In this document: in pieces, positions 25,172-33,511 of the stretch | Layout: every line of letters starts with the position of its first letter | Position numbering within the stretch: position 1 is the first letter of the stretch | Assembly (NCBI RefSeq): GCF_008905045.1 | Contig: NZ_VWMY01000062.1 | Span: 1-64,000 of the forward strand | Length of the DNA: 64,000 bases | Origin: Streptomyces albicerus | GTDB taxonomy: Bacteria; Actinomycetota; Actinomycetes; Streptomycetales; Streptomycetaceae | Direction of reading: 5' to 3' | Notes under the pieces: generated by a model | Seen by the model: only the letters and a program-made list of their open reading frames with translations | What the model was told of the DNA's origin: nothing | Databases searched by the model: none | Made by a program: the position numbers and the translations under genes

Positions 25172-26515
25172 ATGGCCCTCAAGATCACCGTGATCGGTAC
25201 CGGCTATCTCGGCGCCACCCACGCCGCGGCCATGGCCGAGCTCGGTTTCGAGGTGCTGGGGCTCGACGTCGTCCCCGAGAAGATCGAGATGCTCAAGCGG
25301 GGCGAGGTCCCGATGTACGAGCCGGGTCTCGAGGAGCTGCTGCGCAAGCATGTCGCCGGTATCGAGGGGGCCAGCGGGCGGCTGCGGTTCACCATGGACT
25401 TCGCCGAGGTCGCGGAGTTCGGAGACATCCACTTCGTCTGCGTGAACACCCCGCAGAAGCACGGTGAGTACGCGTGCGACATGTCCTACGTCGACGCCGC
25501 CTTCGCCTCGCTCGCACCCCACCTGAAGGGCCCGGCCCTCGTCGTCGGCAAGTCCACCGTGCCCGTCGGGTCGGCCGAGCGGCTGGCCCGCACACTGGTC
25601 GACCTCGCCCCCGCCGGCGAGGACGTCGAGCTGGCCTGGAACCCGGAGTTCCTGCGCGAGGGCTTCGCCGTGCAGGACACCCTGCACCCCGACCGCATCG
25701 TCGCCGGCGTCCGCAGCGAGCGCGCCGAGAAGCTGCTGCGCGAGGTGTACGCGACGCCCATGACCGAGGGCTCGCCCTTCGTGGTGACCGACTTCCCGAC
25801 CGCCGAGCTGGTGAAGACCTCCGCGAACTCCTTCCTCGCCACCAAGATCTCCTTCATCAACGCGATGGCCGAGGTCTGCGAGGCCGCCGGCGGCGATGTC
25901 GTGAAGCTCGCCGAGGCGATCGGATACGACGACCGGATCGGCAAGCGATACCTGCGGGCCGGTATCGGCTTCGGCGGCGGCTGTCTACCCAAGGACATCC
26001 GTGCCTTCATGGCCCGCGCCGGTGAGCTGGGCGCCGACCAGGCGCTGACCTTCCTGCGCGAGATCGACTCCATCAATATGCGGCGCCGCGGCCAGATGGT
26101 GGAAATGACGCGCGAGGCGCTGGGCGTGGATTCCTTCCTCGGGAAGCGGGTCGCGGTACTCGGCGCCACCTTCAAGCCGGATTCCGACGACGTCCGGGAT
26201 TCGCCCGCGCTGAATGTCGCGGGGCAGATTCACCTTCAGGGCGGCCAGGTCACGGTCTACGACCCCAAGGGCATGGACAACGCGCGGCGGCTCTTTCCCA
26301 CCCTGGGATACGCGGACACCGCGGTCGACGCCGTGCGCGGCGCCCATGTCGTCCTGCACCTCACCGAGTGGCGCGAGTTCCGCGAGCTGGACCCGGCGGC
26401 GCTCGGCGAGACCGTGACGGACCGCGTCCTGCTGGACGGCCGCAACGCCCTCGACCCGGCCACCTGGCGCGCTGCGGGCTGGACGTACCGGGCGATGGGG
26501 CGGCCGACGGCCTGA
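25172..26515 (+). CDS. UDP-glucose/GDP-mannose 6-dehydrogenase family protein
   Basis: A 447-residue NAD-dependent enzyme that oxidises a nucleotide sugar to its uronic acid. The Rossmann motif is VIGTGYLGATHA; catalytic Cys271 is in GFGGGCLPKD; GKSTVPVGS, NPEFLREGFA and ATFKPDSDDVRDSPA are all conserved; the C-terminal UDP-binding domain is complete. UDP-glucose is the likeliest substrate. The ATG has CAGGAG upstream. It could supply glucuronate for wall or capsule polymers, consistent with the many LCP and GT genes nearby, although it is not cotranscribed with them. Confidence 0.93.
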   Translation: MALKITVIGTGYLGATHAAAMAELGFEVLGLDVVPEKIEMLKRGEVPMYEPGLEELLRKHVAGIEGASGRLRFTMDFAEVAEFGDIHFVCVNTPQKHGEYACDMSYVDAAFASLAPHLKGPALVVGKSTVPVGSAERLARTLVDLAPAGEDVELAWNPEFLREGFAVQDTLHPDRIVAGVRSERAEKLLREVYATPMTEGSPFVVTDFPTAELVKTSANSFLATKISFINAMAEVCEAAGGDVVKLAEAIGYDDRIGKRYLRAGIGFGGGCLPKDIRAFMARAGELGADQALTFLREIDSINMRRRGQMVEMTREALGVDSFLGKRVAVLGATFKPDSDDVRDSPALNVAGQIHLQGGQVTVYDPKGMDNARRLFPTLGYADTAVDAVRGAHVVLHLTEWREFRELDPAALGETVTDRVLLDGRNALDPATWRAAGWTYRAMGRPTA

Positions 26516-26588
26516 GCCGCACCGCCACGACACCCACTCCGCTGGTCCGCAGGCGCCTCGACGGACTGCTCGTCCTGGCGGGAGTGGT

Positions 26589-26644
26589 GGCTACTTGGCG
26601 CGGTAGGGGCTACTCGGCGCGGTAGCCGCTACTTGGCGCGGTAG
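26589..26644. repeat. Three 19-bp tandem units at a gene end
   Basis: Units of GGCTACTTGGCGCGGTAG start at 26589, 26608 and 26627. The last unit contains the stop codon and final three codons of the CGNR gene, so the 3' end of the gene has been duplicated twice downstream. Confidence 0.88.
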
Positions 26645-27129
26645 CGGCGCATCTTCGCCCGTGCGCCGCAGACCGACATCGAGCACCAGCGGCCACGCCC
26701 CGCCGGGCTGCGGTCGTAGTAGGCCCAGTGGCAGTCCGGCGCCTCGCAGGCCTTGAGACGGAGCCAGGTGCCGGCGGCGAGGGACTCGGCGACGGCCGCC
26801 GCCACGCGGGAGGTGAGAGCGGCCGGGTCGGTCGGCCGGAGGCTCGCCGAGCCGTCCGCCGCGGTGACCGCGACGACGAGCGGGGCCGTCGCGAGCAGCT
26901 CGTCCAGGGGGCGCACCTCGCGGTGAGGCGGGTGGCCCGCGTGCGCGAGGCAGACGGCACGCAGTGATTCGCGCAGCTCGCGCGCGGCCTCCACGTCCGC
27001 CTCCGCCAGGCCCAGCCCCGCGCGCCCCTCCGCCGTGTCCAGCGAGTCGGCACCCGACTCGATGTCCAGGGTGTTCACCAGGGACTCGATCAGGGCCAGT
27101 CCGCCAGGTGCGGGCGCGCGGTCGCTCAT
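26629..27129 (-). CDS. CGNR zinc-finger transcriptional regulator
   Basis: A 166-residue protein with an N-terminal helical ligand-binding-like domain (ALIESLVNTLDIESG ... WLRLKACEAPDC) and a C-terminal treble-clef zinc finger, CEAPDCHWAYYDRSP then RWCSMSVCGARAKMRRYR. The motif that names the family reads CGAR instead of CGNR; the four Cys are intact. It probably binds the GGTAAC motifs in the intergenic region shared with the divergent glyoxalase-like gene and regulates both. The ATG at 27129 was chosen; an in-frame ATG further upstream overlaps the candidate operators. Confidence 0.87.
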   Translation of the reverse strand: MSDRAPAPGGLALIESLVNTLDIESGADSLDTAEGRAGLGLAEADVEAARELRESLRAVCLAHAGHPPHREVRPLDELLATAPLVVAVTAADGSASLRPTDPAALTSRVAAAVAESLAAGTWLRLKACEAPDCHWAYYDRSPAGRGRWCSMSVCGARAKMRRYRAK

Positions 27130-27135
27130 GGTTGC

Positions 27136-27325
27136 GACGTTACCTCCGGCGGGAGGCATGCGGTAACCGAGCACCACCGCTGCGTGTGCGCAGGCGCGTC
27201 ACGTTGTCGGCACGCTGAGCCGCCATTGCCGACACCTCCCCCTCTTCCCGCCTCACCCTTGCGCCGTTACCCCCAATGGGGAAGCATGCGGTAACGGTTA
27301 CTGGTTGGACAGACATAGTGGTAAC
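27136..27325. promoter_or_regulatory. Repeated GGTAAC motifs, candidate CGNR operators
   Basis: GCATGCGGTAAC occurs exactly at 27156 and 27284. Single GGTAAC/GTTACC cores also occur at 27139, 27266 and 27320, and 27290-27301 is GGTAACGGTTAC, an inverted pair. All lie between the divergent regulator and glyoxalase-like genes. Confidence 0.55.
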
Positions 27326-27342
27326 GAACCGAGGAGGAAGTC

Positions 27343-27708
27343 ATGGCTCTCGCCAAGCTGGGCGCCGTCGTCCTGGACTGTCCCGACCCGCGGGCGCTCG
27401 CCGGGTTCTACGCGGAGGTGCTGGGCGGCACCGTCGAGGGTGACGACGACTGGATCGACCTGCGGCTGCCCGACGGGCAGCCGCTGACGCTGGCGTTCCA
27501 GGCCGCCCCCGGGCACGTACCGCCGAAGTGGCCCGCGCCGGACGACTCGCAGCAGTTCCATCTGGACCTGACGGTCGAGGACATGGACGCGGCGGAGAAG
27601 GAGGTCCTGGCGCTGGGCGCGAAGGCGCTCGACACGGAGGACCGGAAGCGGAACTGGCGGGTGTACGCGGACCCGGCCGGGCACCCGTTCTGCCTCTGCG
27701 CCGACTGA
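27343..27708 (+). CDS. VOC/glyoxalase-like family protein
   Basis: A 121-residue vicinal-oxygen-chelate protein with two beta-alpha-beta-beta-beta units: VVLDCPDPRALAGFYAEVLG in the first and QFHLDLTVEDMDAAEKEVLALGAKAL then YADPAGHPFCLC in the second. Such proteins include glyoxalases, dioxygenases and antibiotic-binding resistance proteins; the metal ligands cannot be fixed from sequence alone. The ATG is preceded by GAGGAGGAAG. It is divergent from, and probably controlled by, the CGNR regulator. Confidence 0.88.
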   Translation: MALAKLGAVVLDCPDPRALAGFYAEVLGGTVEGDDDWIDLRLPDGQPLTLAFQAAPGHVPPKWPAPDDSQQFHLDLTVEDMDAAEKEVLALGAKALDTEDRKRNWRVYADPAGHPFCLCAD

Positions 27709-27733
27709 GGCCGGCCGTGGGCCGACCGCCGGC

Positions 27734-28960
27734 TTACCCGTCGAGTTCGGCGATCCTCGCCGTGGACGGCTCGCGGCGCTGCCGGGCCGCGCGGCCCGTG
27801 AAGTCCGCGCTGCGCAGGACGCGTTGGACGTTGCCCCAGGTGAGCAGGGCCAGGTCGGACTCGGACCAGCCGCGGCGGAGGAGTTCGGCGACGAGGCGCG
27901 GGTAGCCCGAGGCGTCGGGCAGGTCCTGCGGGTGCGCGGCCCCGGAGTCGTACGTCCCCGAGAGGCCGATGCACTCCGGGCCCGCGAGCTCGCGTACGTG
28001 GTCGAGGTGGTCCGCGACGTCCCGTACCGACGGGCCCGTCTGTTCGGCGGTCAGCGGGACCAGGCACAGCCCCTTGGTGTCGCCGAGTTCGACGAGCACG
28101 TCGTCGGAGAGGTTCGCCGGGTGGGGGCGCAGGGCGCGGGCGGCGGAGCGGGTGCACACGACCGGGGCCTTGGAGATGGTGAGGGCGCGGCGGACGGTCG
28201 CGGCGGAGGCACCAGACAGGTCGACGAGTACGCCGACGCGGTTCATCTCGCGTACGACCTCCTCGCCGAACCTGGTCAGCCCGCCCTCCCCGGCCCAGGT
28301 CACGCCGGAGAGAGTGAGGACGCGCAGGCCGAGGGTGTGCAGCGCGCGCAGGATGCCCAGCGAGTCGTCCAGCGCGGCGGCGCACGCCGGGCCGAGCAGT
28401 ACGGCGATCCGGCCGCAGTTCCTGGCATCCGTGACCTGCGCCGCGCTGTACGCCATCCGCAGGCTCTCCGGATGCGCCTCCACCACGGTCTTCACCAGGT
28501 CGAGCTGCTCCAGCGTGGCCCCGACCGCCCGTTCACCGGCGAGCCCCTCGGGCAGATGCAGCGACACCAGCAACGCGCCTACGTGCCCCGCGCGCAGCCT
28601 CGGCATATCCGTGCCGACCGTGCTCTCGCCGAGCTCCAGGTCGTACCAGGGGAGGCGCCGCAGCGCCCACGGCAGACCGCTGTAGCCGTCGGCGACGGGG
28701 TGTGCGGCGAGGAGGGCGTGGGCGCGGGCCAGCGGGGCACGGGCCGCGTCGCCGTCGAGGCCGGCCTCGCGCTCGTCCTCGTACGCACCCTCGGTCTCGA
28801 AGGCGTCCGGGGCTTCCAGGGCGTTCGGGTCCTCGAGGGCGTCCAGGATGTCCGGGGCTGCCGGCTCGAACGCCCTCTCACCATCCAGGTGACCCGCATC
28901 CAGGTGATCCACTTCGCCGGCCTCGGCGGTTGCGTGCAGTTCGTCCTGCAGATCTGCCAT
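27734..28960 (-). CDS. Peptidase M19 (membrane dipeptidase) homologue lacking metal ligands
   Basis: A 408-residue protein with an acidic N-terminal extension of about 80 residues (repeated ALEDP/ALEAP-like words), then an M19 dipeptidase fold: ADGYSGLPWALR, GLTRFGEEVVREMNRVGVLV, SAARALRPHPANLSDD and a LLTWGNVQRVL ending. In active family members these positions read DGHNDLPW, an EGG motif, LSH and SHSSARA. Here they are DGYSGLPW, LLGPACAAAL, LSG and CTRSAARA, so the binuclear zinc ligands appear lost. It is probably a pseudoenzyme or a protein with a new role. ATG 28960 has GGAG upstream. Confidence 0.82.
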   Translation of the reverse strand: MADLQDELHATAEAGEVDHLDAGHLDGERAFEPAAPDILDALEDPNALEAPDAFETEGAYEDEREAGLDGDAARAPLARAHALLAAHPVADGYSGLPWALRRLPWYDLELGESTVGTDMPRLRAGHVGALLVSLHLPEGLAGERAVGATLEQLDLVKTVVEAHPESLRMAYSAAQVTDARNCGRIAVLLGPACAAALDDSLGILRALHTLGLRVLTLSGVTWAGEGGLTRFGEEVVREMNRVGVLVDLSGASAATVRRALTISKAPVVCTRSAARALRPHPANLSDDVLVELGDTKGLCLVPLTAEQTGPSVRDVADHLDHVRELAGPECIGLSGTYDSGAAHPQDLPDASGYPRLVAELLRRGWSESDLALLTWGNVQRVLRSADFTGRAARQRREPSTARIAELDG

Positions 28961-29048
28961 GGCGGTGCTCCGGGGTCCGGTGGTGGCGACAGGTACAGCC
29001 ACCGTGACACGGGAGCGGGGCGGGGTCTTGGTGGGTGGAGCGTTCGGG

Positions 29049-29141
29049 GTACCGCGCCCCTTGAGGGGCGCGGGCCTGTGGCATTTGGGGCTCCGCCGCG
29101 ATGGGGGTCCCCCCGCTCGAGCGAAGCCGAGAGTGGGGGAG
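29049..29141. repeat. Dispersed intergenic repeat, copy 2 (composite)
   Basis: A GCGCCCCTTGAGGGGCGC palindrome and GGCTCCGCCGCG are followed by a second element, CCCCCGCTC ... GAGAGTGGGGG, that can form a hairpin. It lies downstream of the sigma-factor gene and could end its transcript. Confidence 0.65.
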
Positions 29142-29188
29142 CGACCGGCCCCCGCCGACCCGCGGATTCCGAACCGCTCCCGGCGGAG

Positions 29189-30562
29189 CTAACCGCACTC
29201 GACCGCCCGCGCCAGCAACAGCTCCCGCTCGCGCTCGTTGCGCGTGAGCGAGGCCGCGCGCTCGAACTCCGCCCGCGCCTCCTCCGTACGCCCGATCCGC
29301 GCCAGCAGATCGCCGCGCACGCTGGGCAGCAAGTGGTAGTCGCGCAGGGCGGGTTCGGCGGCGAGCGCGTCCACGATGACGAGCGCGGGCCCGGGTCCCT
29401 CGGCCATCGACACGGCGACCGCGCGGTTCAGCTCGACGACGGGGGACGGGGCACGGGCGGCGAGCAGCCCGTACAGCGTGGCGATCCGCGTCCAGTCCGT
29501 CTCCTCGTACGTGTAGGCGTGGGCGTGGCAGGCGGCGATGGCGGCCTGGAGGACGTACGGCCCCGGGCCACCCGTGGAGACGGACTCGGCGCGGGCGAGG
29601 GCGGCGAAACCGCGGCGGATGAGCAGGCGGTTCCAGCGGGACCGGTTCTGGTCCTTGAGCAGGACCGGCTCCCCCGACGGCCGGGTCCGTGCGGCCGATC
29701 GCGAGGCCTGGAGCTCCAACAGCGCGGCCAGCCCGTGCACTTCGGGCTCCTTGGGCATCAACTCGGCGAGTACGCGGGCGAGTCGCAGGGCGTCCTCGCA
29801 CAGCGCGGGCCGCAGCCAGTCGTCGCCGGCGGTGGCCGCGTACCCCTCGTTGAAGATCAGGTAGATGACCTCGAGTACGGATCCGAGGCGGGCCTCGCGC
29901 TCGGGCCCGTACGGCACCTCGAAGGCGACGCCCTTCGCGGCGAGCGTCCGTTTGGCGCGCACGATGCGCTGGGCGACCGTCGCCTCCGGGGCGAGGTAGG
30001 CGCGGGCGATCTCGGCGGTGGCCAGCCCGCCGAGCAGTCGCAGGGTGAGGGCGATGCGGGCCTCGGCGGAGAGCACGGGGTGGCAGGCGGTGAAGACGAG
30101 CCGCAGCAGGTCGTCGTCGATGTCATCGGGATCGGACGGCTCGTCGATGTGCCCGTACGGCGCGGCCGTCTCCAGATCGCGCCCCATCTCCGCCAGCTTC
30201 CGCGCGTACCGCTCGCGCCGCCGTACGAGATCGATCGCCCGGTGCTTGGCCGTGGCCATGAGCCACGCGCCCGGGTTGTCCGGCACCCCGTCCCTGGGCC
30301 ACTGCTCCAGGGCCGCGACCAGCGCGTCCTGCGCGAGCTCCTCCGCGATCCCGACGTCCCGCACGATGCGCGCGACCCCGGCGATGATGCGGGGCGACTC
30401 GATACGGAAGACGGTTTCGATGGCGTGGGCGGGCGTGTGGGCGGGGGCGGCGGCCGGGTCGGGCGGGGCCGCGGGACGGCTCGCGGTGCCCGGTGGCTCC
30501 GCATCGCGGCCCGGGGTGTCTGTCGGCTCTGGTTCTGACGACGGCGCTGACTCTGGTCTCAC
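29189..30562 (-). CDS. ECF42-type RNA polymerase sigma factor
   Basis: A 457-residue sigma factor: about 45 residues of Pro/Ala sequence, sigma region 2 (ARIVRDVGIAEELAQDALVAAL ... NPGAWLMATAKHRAID split over two helices), region 4 (EARIALTLRLLGGL, TAEIARAYLAPEATVAQRI) and a C-terminal TPR-like region of about 200 residues (LIFNEGYAATAGDDW, LNRAVAVSMAEGP, FERAASLTRNERER). This long C-terminus and the adjacent DGPF protein define group ECF42, which has no classical anti-sigma factor. The GTG start has little room for a ribosome site, so the N-terminus is uncertain. Confidence 0.92.
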   Translation of the reverse strand: MRPESAPSSEPEPTDTPGRDAEPPGTASRPAAPPDPAAAPAHTPAHAIETVFRIESPRIIAGVARIVRDVGIAEELAQDALVAALEQWPRDGVPDNPGAWLMATAKHRAIDLVRRRERYARKLAEMGRDLETAAPYGHIDEPSDPDDIDDDLLRLVFTACHPVLSAEARIALTLRLLGGLATAEIARAYLAPEATVAQRIVRAKRTLAAKGVAFEVPYGPEREARLGSVLEVIYLIFNEGYAATAGDDWLRPALCEDALRLARVLAELMPKEPEVHGLAALLELQASRSAARTRPSGEPVLLKDQNRSRWNRLLIRRGFAALARAESVSTGGPGPYVLQAAIAACHAHAYTYEETDWTRIATLYGLLAARAPSPVVELNRAVAVSMAEGPGPALVIVDALAAEPALRDYHLLPSVRGDLLARIGRTEEARAEFERAASLTRNERERELLLARAVECG

Positions 30563-30602
30563 GCTCCACCATCAGACACCCCCGGGCGCGTACGGCCAAG
30601 GT

Positions 30603-30959
30603 TCAGCTCTCGACGACTTCGCGAACCTCGCAGGTCACCGTCCAGTGCGGCTCGTGGATCTGGAGGAACCGCTTGGTCCATTCGATGGCCTCGGCCTTGT
30701 CCTTGGCCTGCAGCATCGCGTACCCGCCGACGACCTCCTTCGCCTCGGTGAACGGCCCGTCGGTGACGGACAGCTCCCCGCCCTCCCACCGAACCCGCGT
30801 ACCCTCCGCGGTCGGCGTCAGCCCGGAGGTGTCCAGCAGGACCCCCGCCTTCGTCATCTCCTCGATCAGCTCCCCCATCCGCTCCATGAGCTCCGGGCTG
30901 GGCCCCTCGGCGGGCGCGTTCTGCTCGTCGATACGGATCATCGACAGGTAGCGCGGCAT
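30603..30959 (-). CDS. YCII-related DGPF-domain protein (ECF42 partner)
   Basis: A 118-residue protein of the DGPF/YCII family: MPRYLSMIRIDE start, central VTDGPFTEAKEVVGGY with the name-giving DGPF, and an alpha-beta ferredoxin-like layout. Genes of this type accompany ECF42 sigma factors and are known or presumed targets of them. It is the upstream gene of the pair, with AGGGAG before the ATG and a 40-bp gap to the sigma gene, so the two are probably cotranscribed. Its biochemical role is unknown. Confidence 0.9.
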   Translation of the reverse strand: MPRYLSMIRIDEQNAPAEGPSPELMERMGELIEEMTKAGVLLDTSGLTPTAEGTRVRWEGGELSVTDGPFTEAKEVVGGYAMLQAKDKAEAIEWTKRFLQIHEPHWTVTCEVREVVES

Positions 30960-31129
30960 GGTGACTCCCTGGTCCTTCTCGGTACGGAGGCGGGGCTCCT
31001 CCCCGCTTCTCCCTCTTACCCGTGCGTCGAACGGGAGGCGGCGGGATCGACAGGCTCAGCCGGATTTCTTCGAGATTTCTCCGAGAAGATCTCCGCCAGG
31101 GGCGTTTCCGCAGGTCACGAGGTCAATTC

Positions 31130-32221
31130 TCACTTCAGGGACTCCCACAGCTCGCCGGCTTCCGGCTCGTCCGCCACGACCCGGTTGCGGTCCGAGGGGG
31201 CGGTGACCACCGGCATGGTGACCGTCTCGGTGGTGGAGGAGGAGAGGGCCTTCAAGCTCTGGCCGAGGCCCATCAGTTCGGTCAGGGAGTTGAGGCCGGT
31301 GTCCGTGGTGAGGCTGTCGGTCAGGGCGTCGGCGACGTTGTAGAGGCGGGTGGGGCTGGTGAGGAGGCTGGTGGAGGCGACCTGGTCGAGGAGGGCCTTC
31401 ACCAGTTGCTGCTGGAGGGTTATGCGGCCGAGGTCGCTGCCGTCGCCTATGCCGTGCCGGGTGCGGGCGAGGGCCAGTGCCTCGGTGCCGTCGAGGTGGT
31501 GGGTGCCCGCCTCCAGTTCGAGGTGGCTGTCCTCGTCGGAGATGTCCTCGTCCGTCGTCACCGTGACCCCGCCCAGCGCGTCCACCAGGTCCGCGAAACC
31601 CGCGAAGTCGATCTCGATGTAGTGGTCCATGCGGACGTTCGTCATGGACTCCACCGTCTTGACCGCGCACACGGGCCCGCCGACCGAGTACGCACTGTTG
31701 AACATCGCGCCGTAGGCCACCGCCGTAGAACCGCCCGAGTCCAGCGGGCAGGAGGGGCGCGTGACGAGGGTGTCGCGCGGGATGCTCACGACGGTCGCCT
31801 TCGTACGGCCCTCGTCGAGGTGGACGATCATCGCGGTGTCGGAGCGGGCTCCCCCGCTGCTGCCGCCGCCAAGTTCCTTGTTCCGCTTGCCGTTTCGCGA
31901 GTCCGAGCCGAGAACCAGGATGTTGAGCGCGCCACTGGGGAGCGGGGTGGCGGAGACCGAGTCCGGCCCTGTCGGGATCGGCGTCGTCATCCCCCTCGCC
32001 GGGCGGTCGTCCCCCAGCGCGCTGTCGATGTCGACGCTCTTGATGTTGTGGTTCAGATGCCAGTACGCCCACGCCGCCCCGGCCATCGAGACGACGAGGA
32101 CGCAGCCGAGCGCGACTCCCGCCGCCCTGAACAGCCGTGACCGTCGCGACCGTTGACCCCCGCCGCGTATCGCGGCGCCCCCGCCCCCGTGCTCGTTTTC
32201 TCCGCTCACACAGAGGAACAT
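31130..32221 (-). CDS. LCP family protein
   Basis: A 363-residue LCP protein: short N-terminus, membrane segment (GVALGCVLVVSMAGAAWAYW), LCP domain with ILVLGSDSR, SIPRD, NVRMDHYIEIDFAGF and LARTRHGIGDGSDLGR, ending soon after the domain with no LytR_C. Neither the ATG at 32221 nor the GTG at 32209 has a ribosome site, but TAATAA lies 10-15 bases before the ATG, so a near-leaderless transcript is possible. It is the sixth LCP gene in this window, away from the others. Confidence 0.9.
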   Translation of the reverse strand: MFLCVSGENEHGGGGAAIRGGGQRSRRSRLFRAAGVALGCVLVVSMAGAAWAYWHLNHNIKSVDIDSALGDDRPARGMTTPIPTGPDSVSATPLPSGALNILVLGSDSRNGKRNKELGGGSSGGARSDTAMIVHLDEGRTKATVVSIPRDTLVTRPSCPLDSGGSTAVAYGAMFNSAYSVGGPVCAVKTVESMTNVRMDHYIEIDFAGFADLVDALGGVTVTTDEDISDEDSHLELEAGTHHLDGTEALALARTRHGIGDGSDLGRITLQQQLVKALLDQVASTSLLTSPTRLYNVADALTDSLTTDTGLNSLTELMGLGQSLKALSSSTTETVTMPVVTAPSDRNRVVADEPEAGELWESLK

Positions 32222-32384
32222 AAGTCCGAATTATTACAAGGAGGAACCACTTCCCGGCTTTCCTAGGGAAACTCTCATATTTCGTTGAGTTTTCTCAGAT
32301 GACATCAGGTGACACCAGAGGTCGGGCGGACGCCCACGAAATTCTTCGAAAGTTTCGACCGCATCCTCCGACCTCGGCCGACCT

Positions 32385-33452
32385 CTACGCCCCCGCTCCT
32401 GCTCCGTAGTACGCCGCCCGCCCCTCCCCGGCAGGCGCTGCCGTACTGCTCCGCACCACCAGGCTCGTCGCCAGCTCCACCCGTGTCGCCGTCGACGGCC
32501 GCTCCCCGCGCCCCAGGTCGAGGACGAGCCGCGCCGCGGCCTCGGCCATCTCCGTGAGGGGCTGGCGGACGGTGGTCAGCGGCGGGCCGACCCAGCGGGC
32601 GACCGGCAGATCGTCGAAGCCGACGATGCTCAGGTCCTCGGGTACGCGAAGGCCCAGCTCGCGGGCGGCCTCGTACAGCCCCAGGGCCTGGAGGTCGTTG
32701 CCCGCGAAGACGGCCGTCGGCCGGTCCGGAAGCTTCAGCAGCGCCAGCCCCTCCCGGTAGCCGCTCTCGTGGTGGAAGTCGCCGGTGCGGATCAGGGACG
32801 GATCGACCGGCAGGCCGGCCGTGTCGAGCGCGGCCCGGTAGCCGTCGAGCCTCGCCCGGCTGCACATCATCCGCGAGGGCCCGCTGATCACGCCGATGCG
32901 GCGGTGGCCGAGGTCCGCCAGATGGCGGGTCGCCGCCAGTCCGCCCTGCCAGTTGGTGGCGCCCACGGACGGCACGTCGTCGCCGGGGTCCCCCGCCGGG
33001 TCGACCACCACGAACGGGATCGAGCGGCTGGTGAGCAGCGCCCGCTGGGACTCGTCGAGCCCGTTCAGGACGAGGACCACGCCGTGCGGGCGGCGGGCGG
33101 CGACCTGGTCGGCCCAGGTGCGGCCGGGGGTCAGCCGGCCCGCGCTCTCGGAGAGGACGACGCTCAGCCCCTCGTCCCGCGCCACGTTCTCCACGCCCCG
33201 GATGACCTCCATCGCCCAGGCGCTCTCCAGCTCGTGGAAGACCAGATCGATGAGGGGCGACCGGGACGCCTCCGCCCGGCGGCGCCGATAGCCGTGATGG
33301 CGCAGCAGCTCCTCGACCCGGGTCCGGGTCGCCGGGGCCACATCAGCACGGCCGTTGAGCACCTTCGAAACAGTCGGAGCGGAGACTCCCGCCTCGCGGG
33401 CGATCTCGGCGAGTGTCGCTGACTGGGCTACAGCGGGATTCGGGCGAGTCAT
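32385..33452 (-). CDS. LacI-family transcriptional repressor
   Basis: A 355-residue regulator: N-terminal LacI helix-turn-helix (TLAEIAREAGVSAPTVSKVL, then NGRADVAPATR) and a periplasmic-binding-like sugar domain (IPFVVVDPAGDP, VGATNWQGGLAATRHL, AGNDLQALGLYEAAREL, VGFDDLPVARWVGPPLTTVRQP). It is divergent from a sugar importer and GH3 glycosidase and should repress them until a sugar, plausibly a xylo- or gluco-oligosaccharide, binds. The intergenic region holds two CGRAACATTCG sites. The layout matches BxlR of Streptomyces thermoviolaceus. Confidence 0.92.
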   Translation of the reverse strand: MTRPNPAVAQSATLAEIAREAGVSAPTVSKVLNGRADVAPATRTRVEELLRHHGYRRRRAEASRSPLIDLVFHELESAWAMEVIRGVENVARDEGLSVVLSESAGRLTPGRTWADQVAARRPHGVVLVLNGLDESQRALLTSRSIPFVVVDPAGDPGDDVPSVGATNWQGGLAATRHLADLGHRRIGVISGPSRMMCSRARLDGYRAALDTAGLPVDPSLIRTGDFHHESGYREGLALLKLPDRPTAVFAGNDLQALGLYEAARELGLRVPEDLSIVGFDDLPVARWVGPPLTTVRQPLTEMAEAAARLVLDLGRGERPSTATRVELATSLVVRSSTAAPAGEGRAAYYGAGAGA

Positions 33453-33511
33453 GGACTGGATCGTATCCCTGCGCAACCTCTTGACGAAGCCCTTCGACCG
33501 CCATACGTTCC

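Noticed and set aside
27824..30538. 904-codon open frame on the plus strand
   Set aside because: Antisense to the M19 homologue and ECF42 sigma gene.
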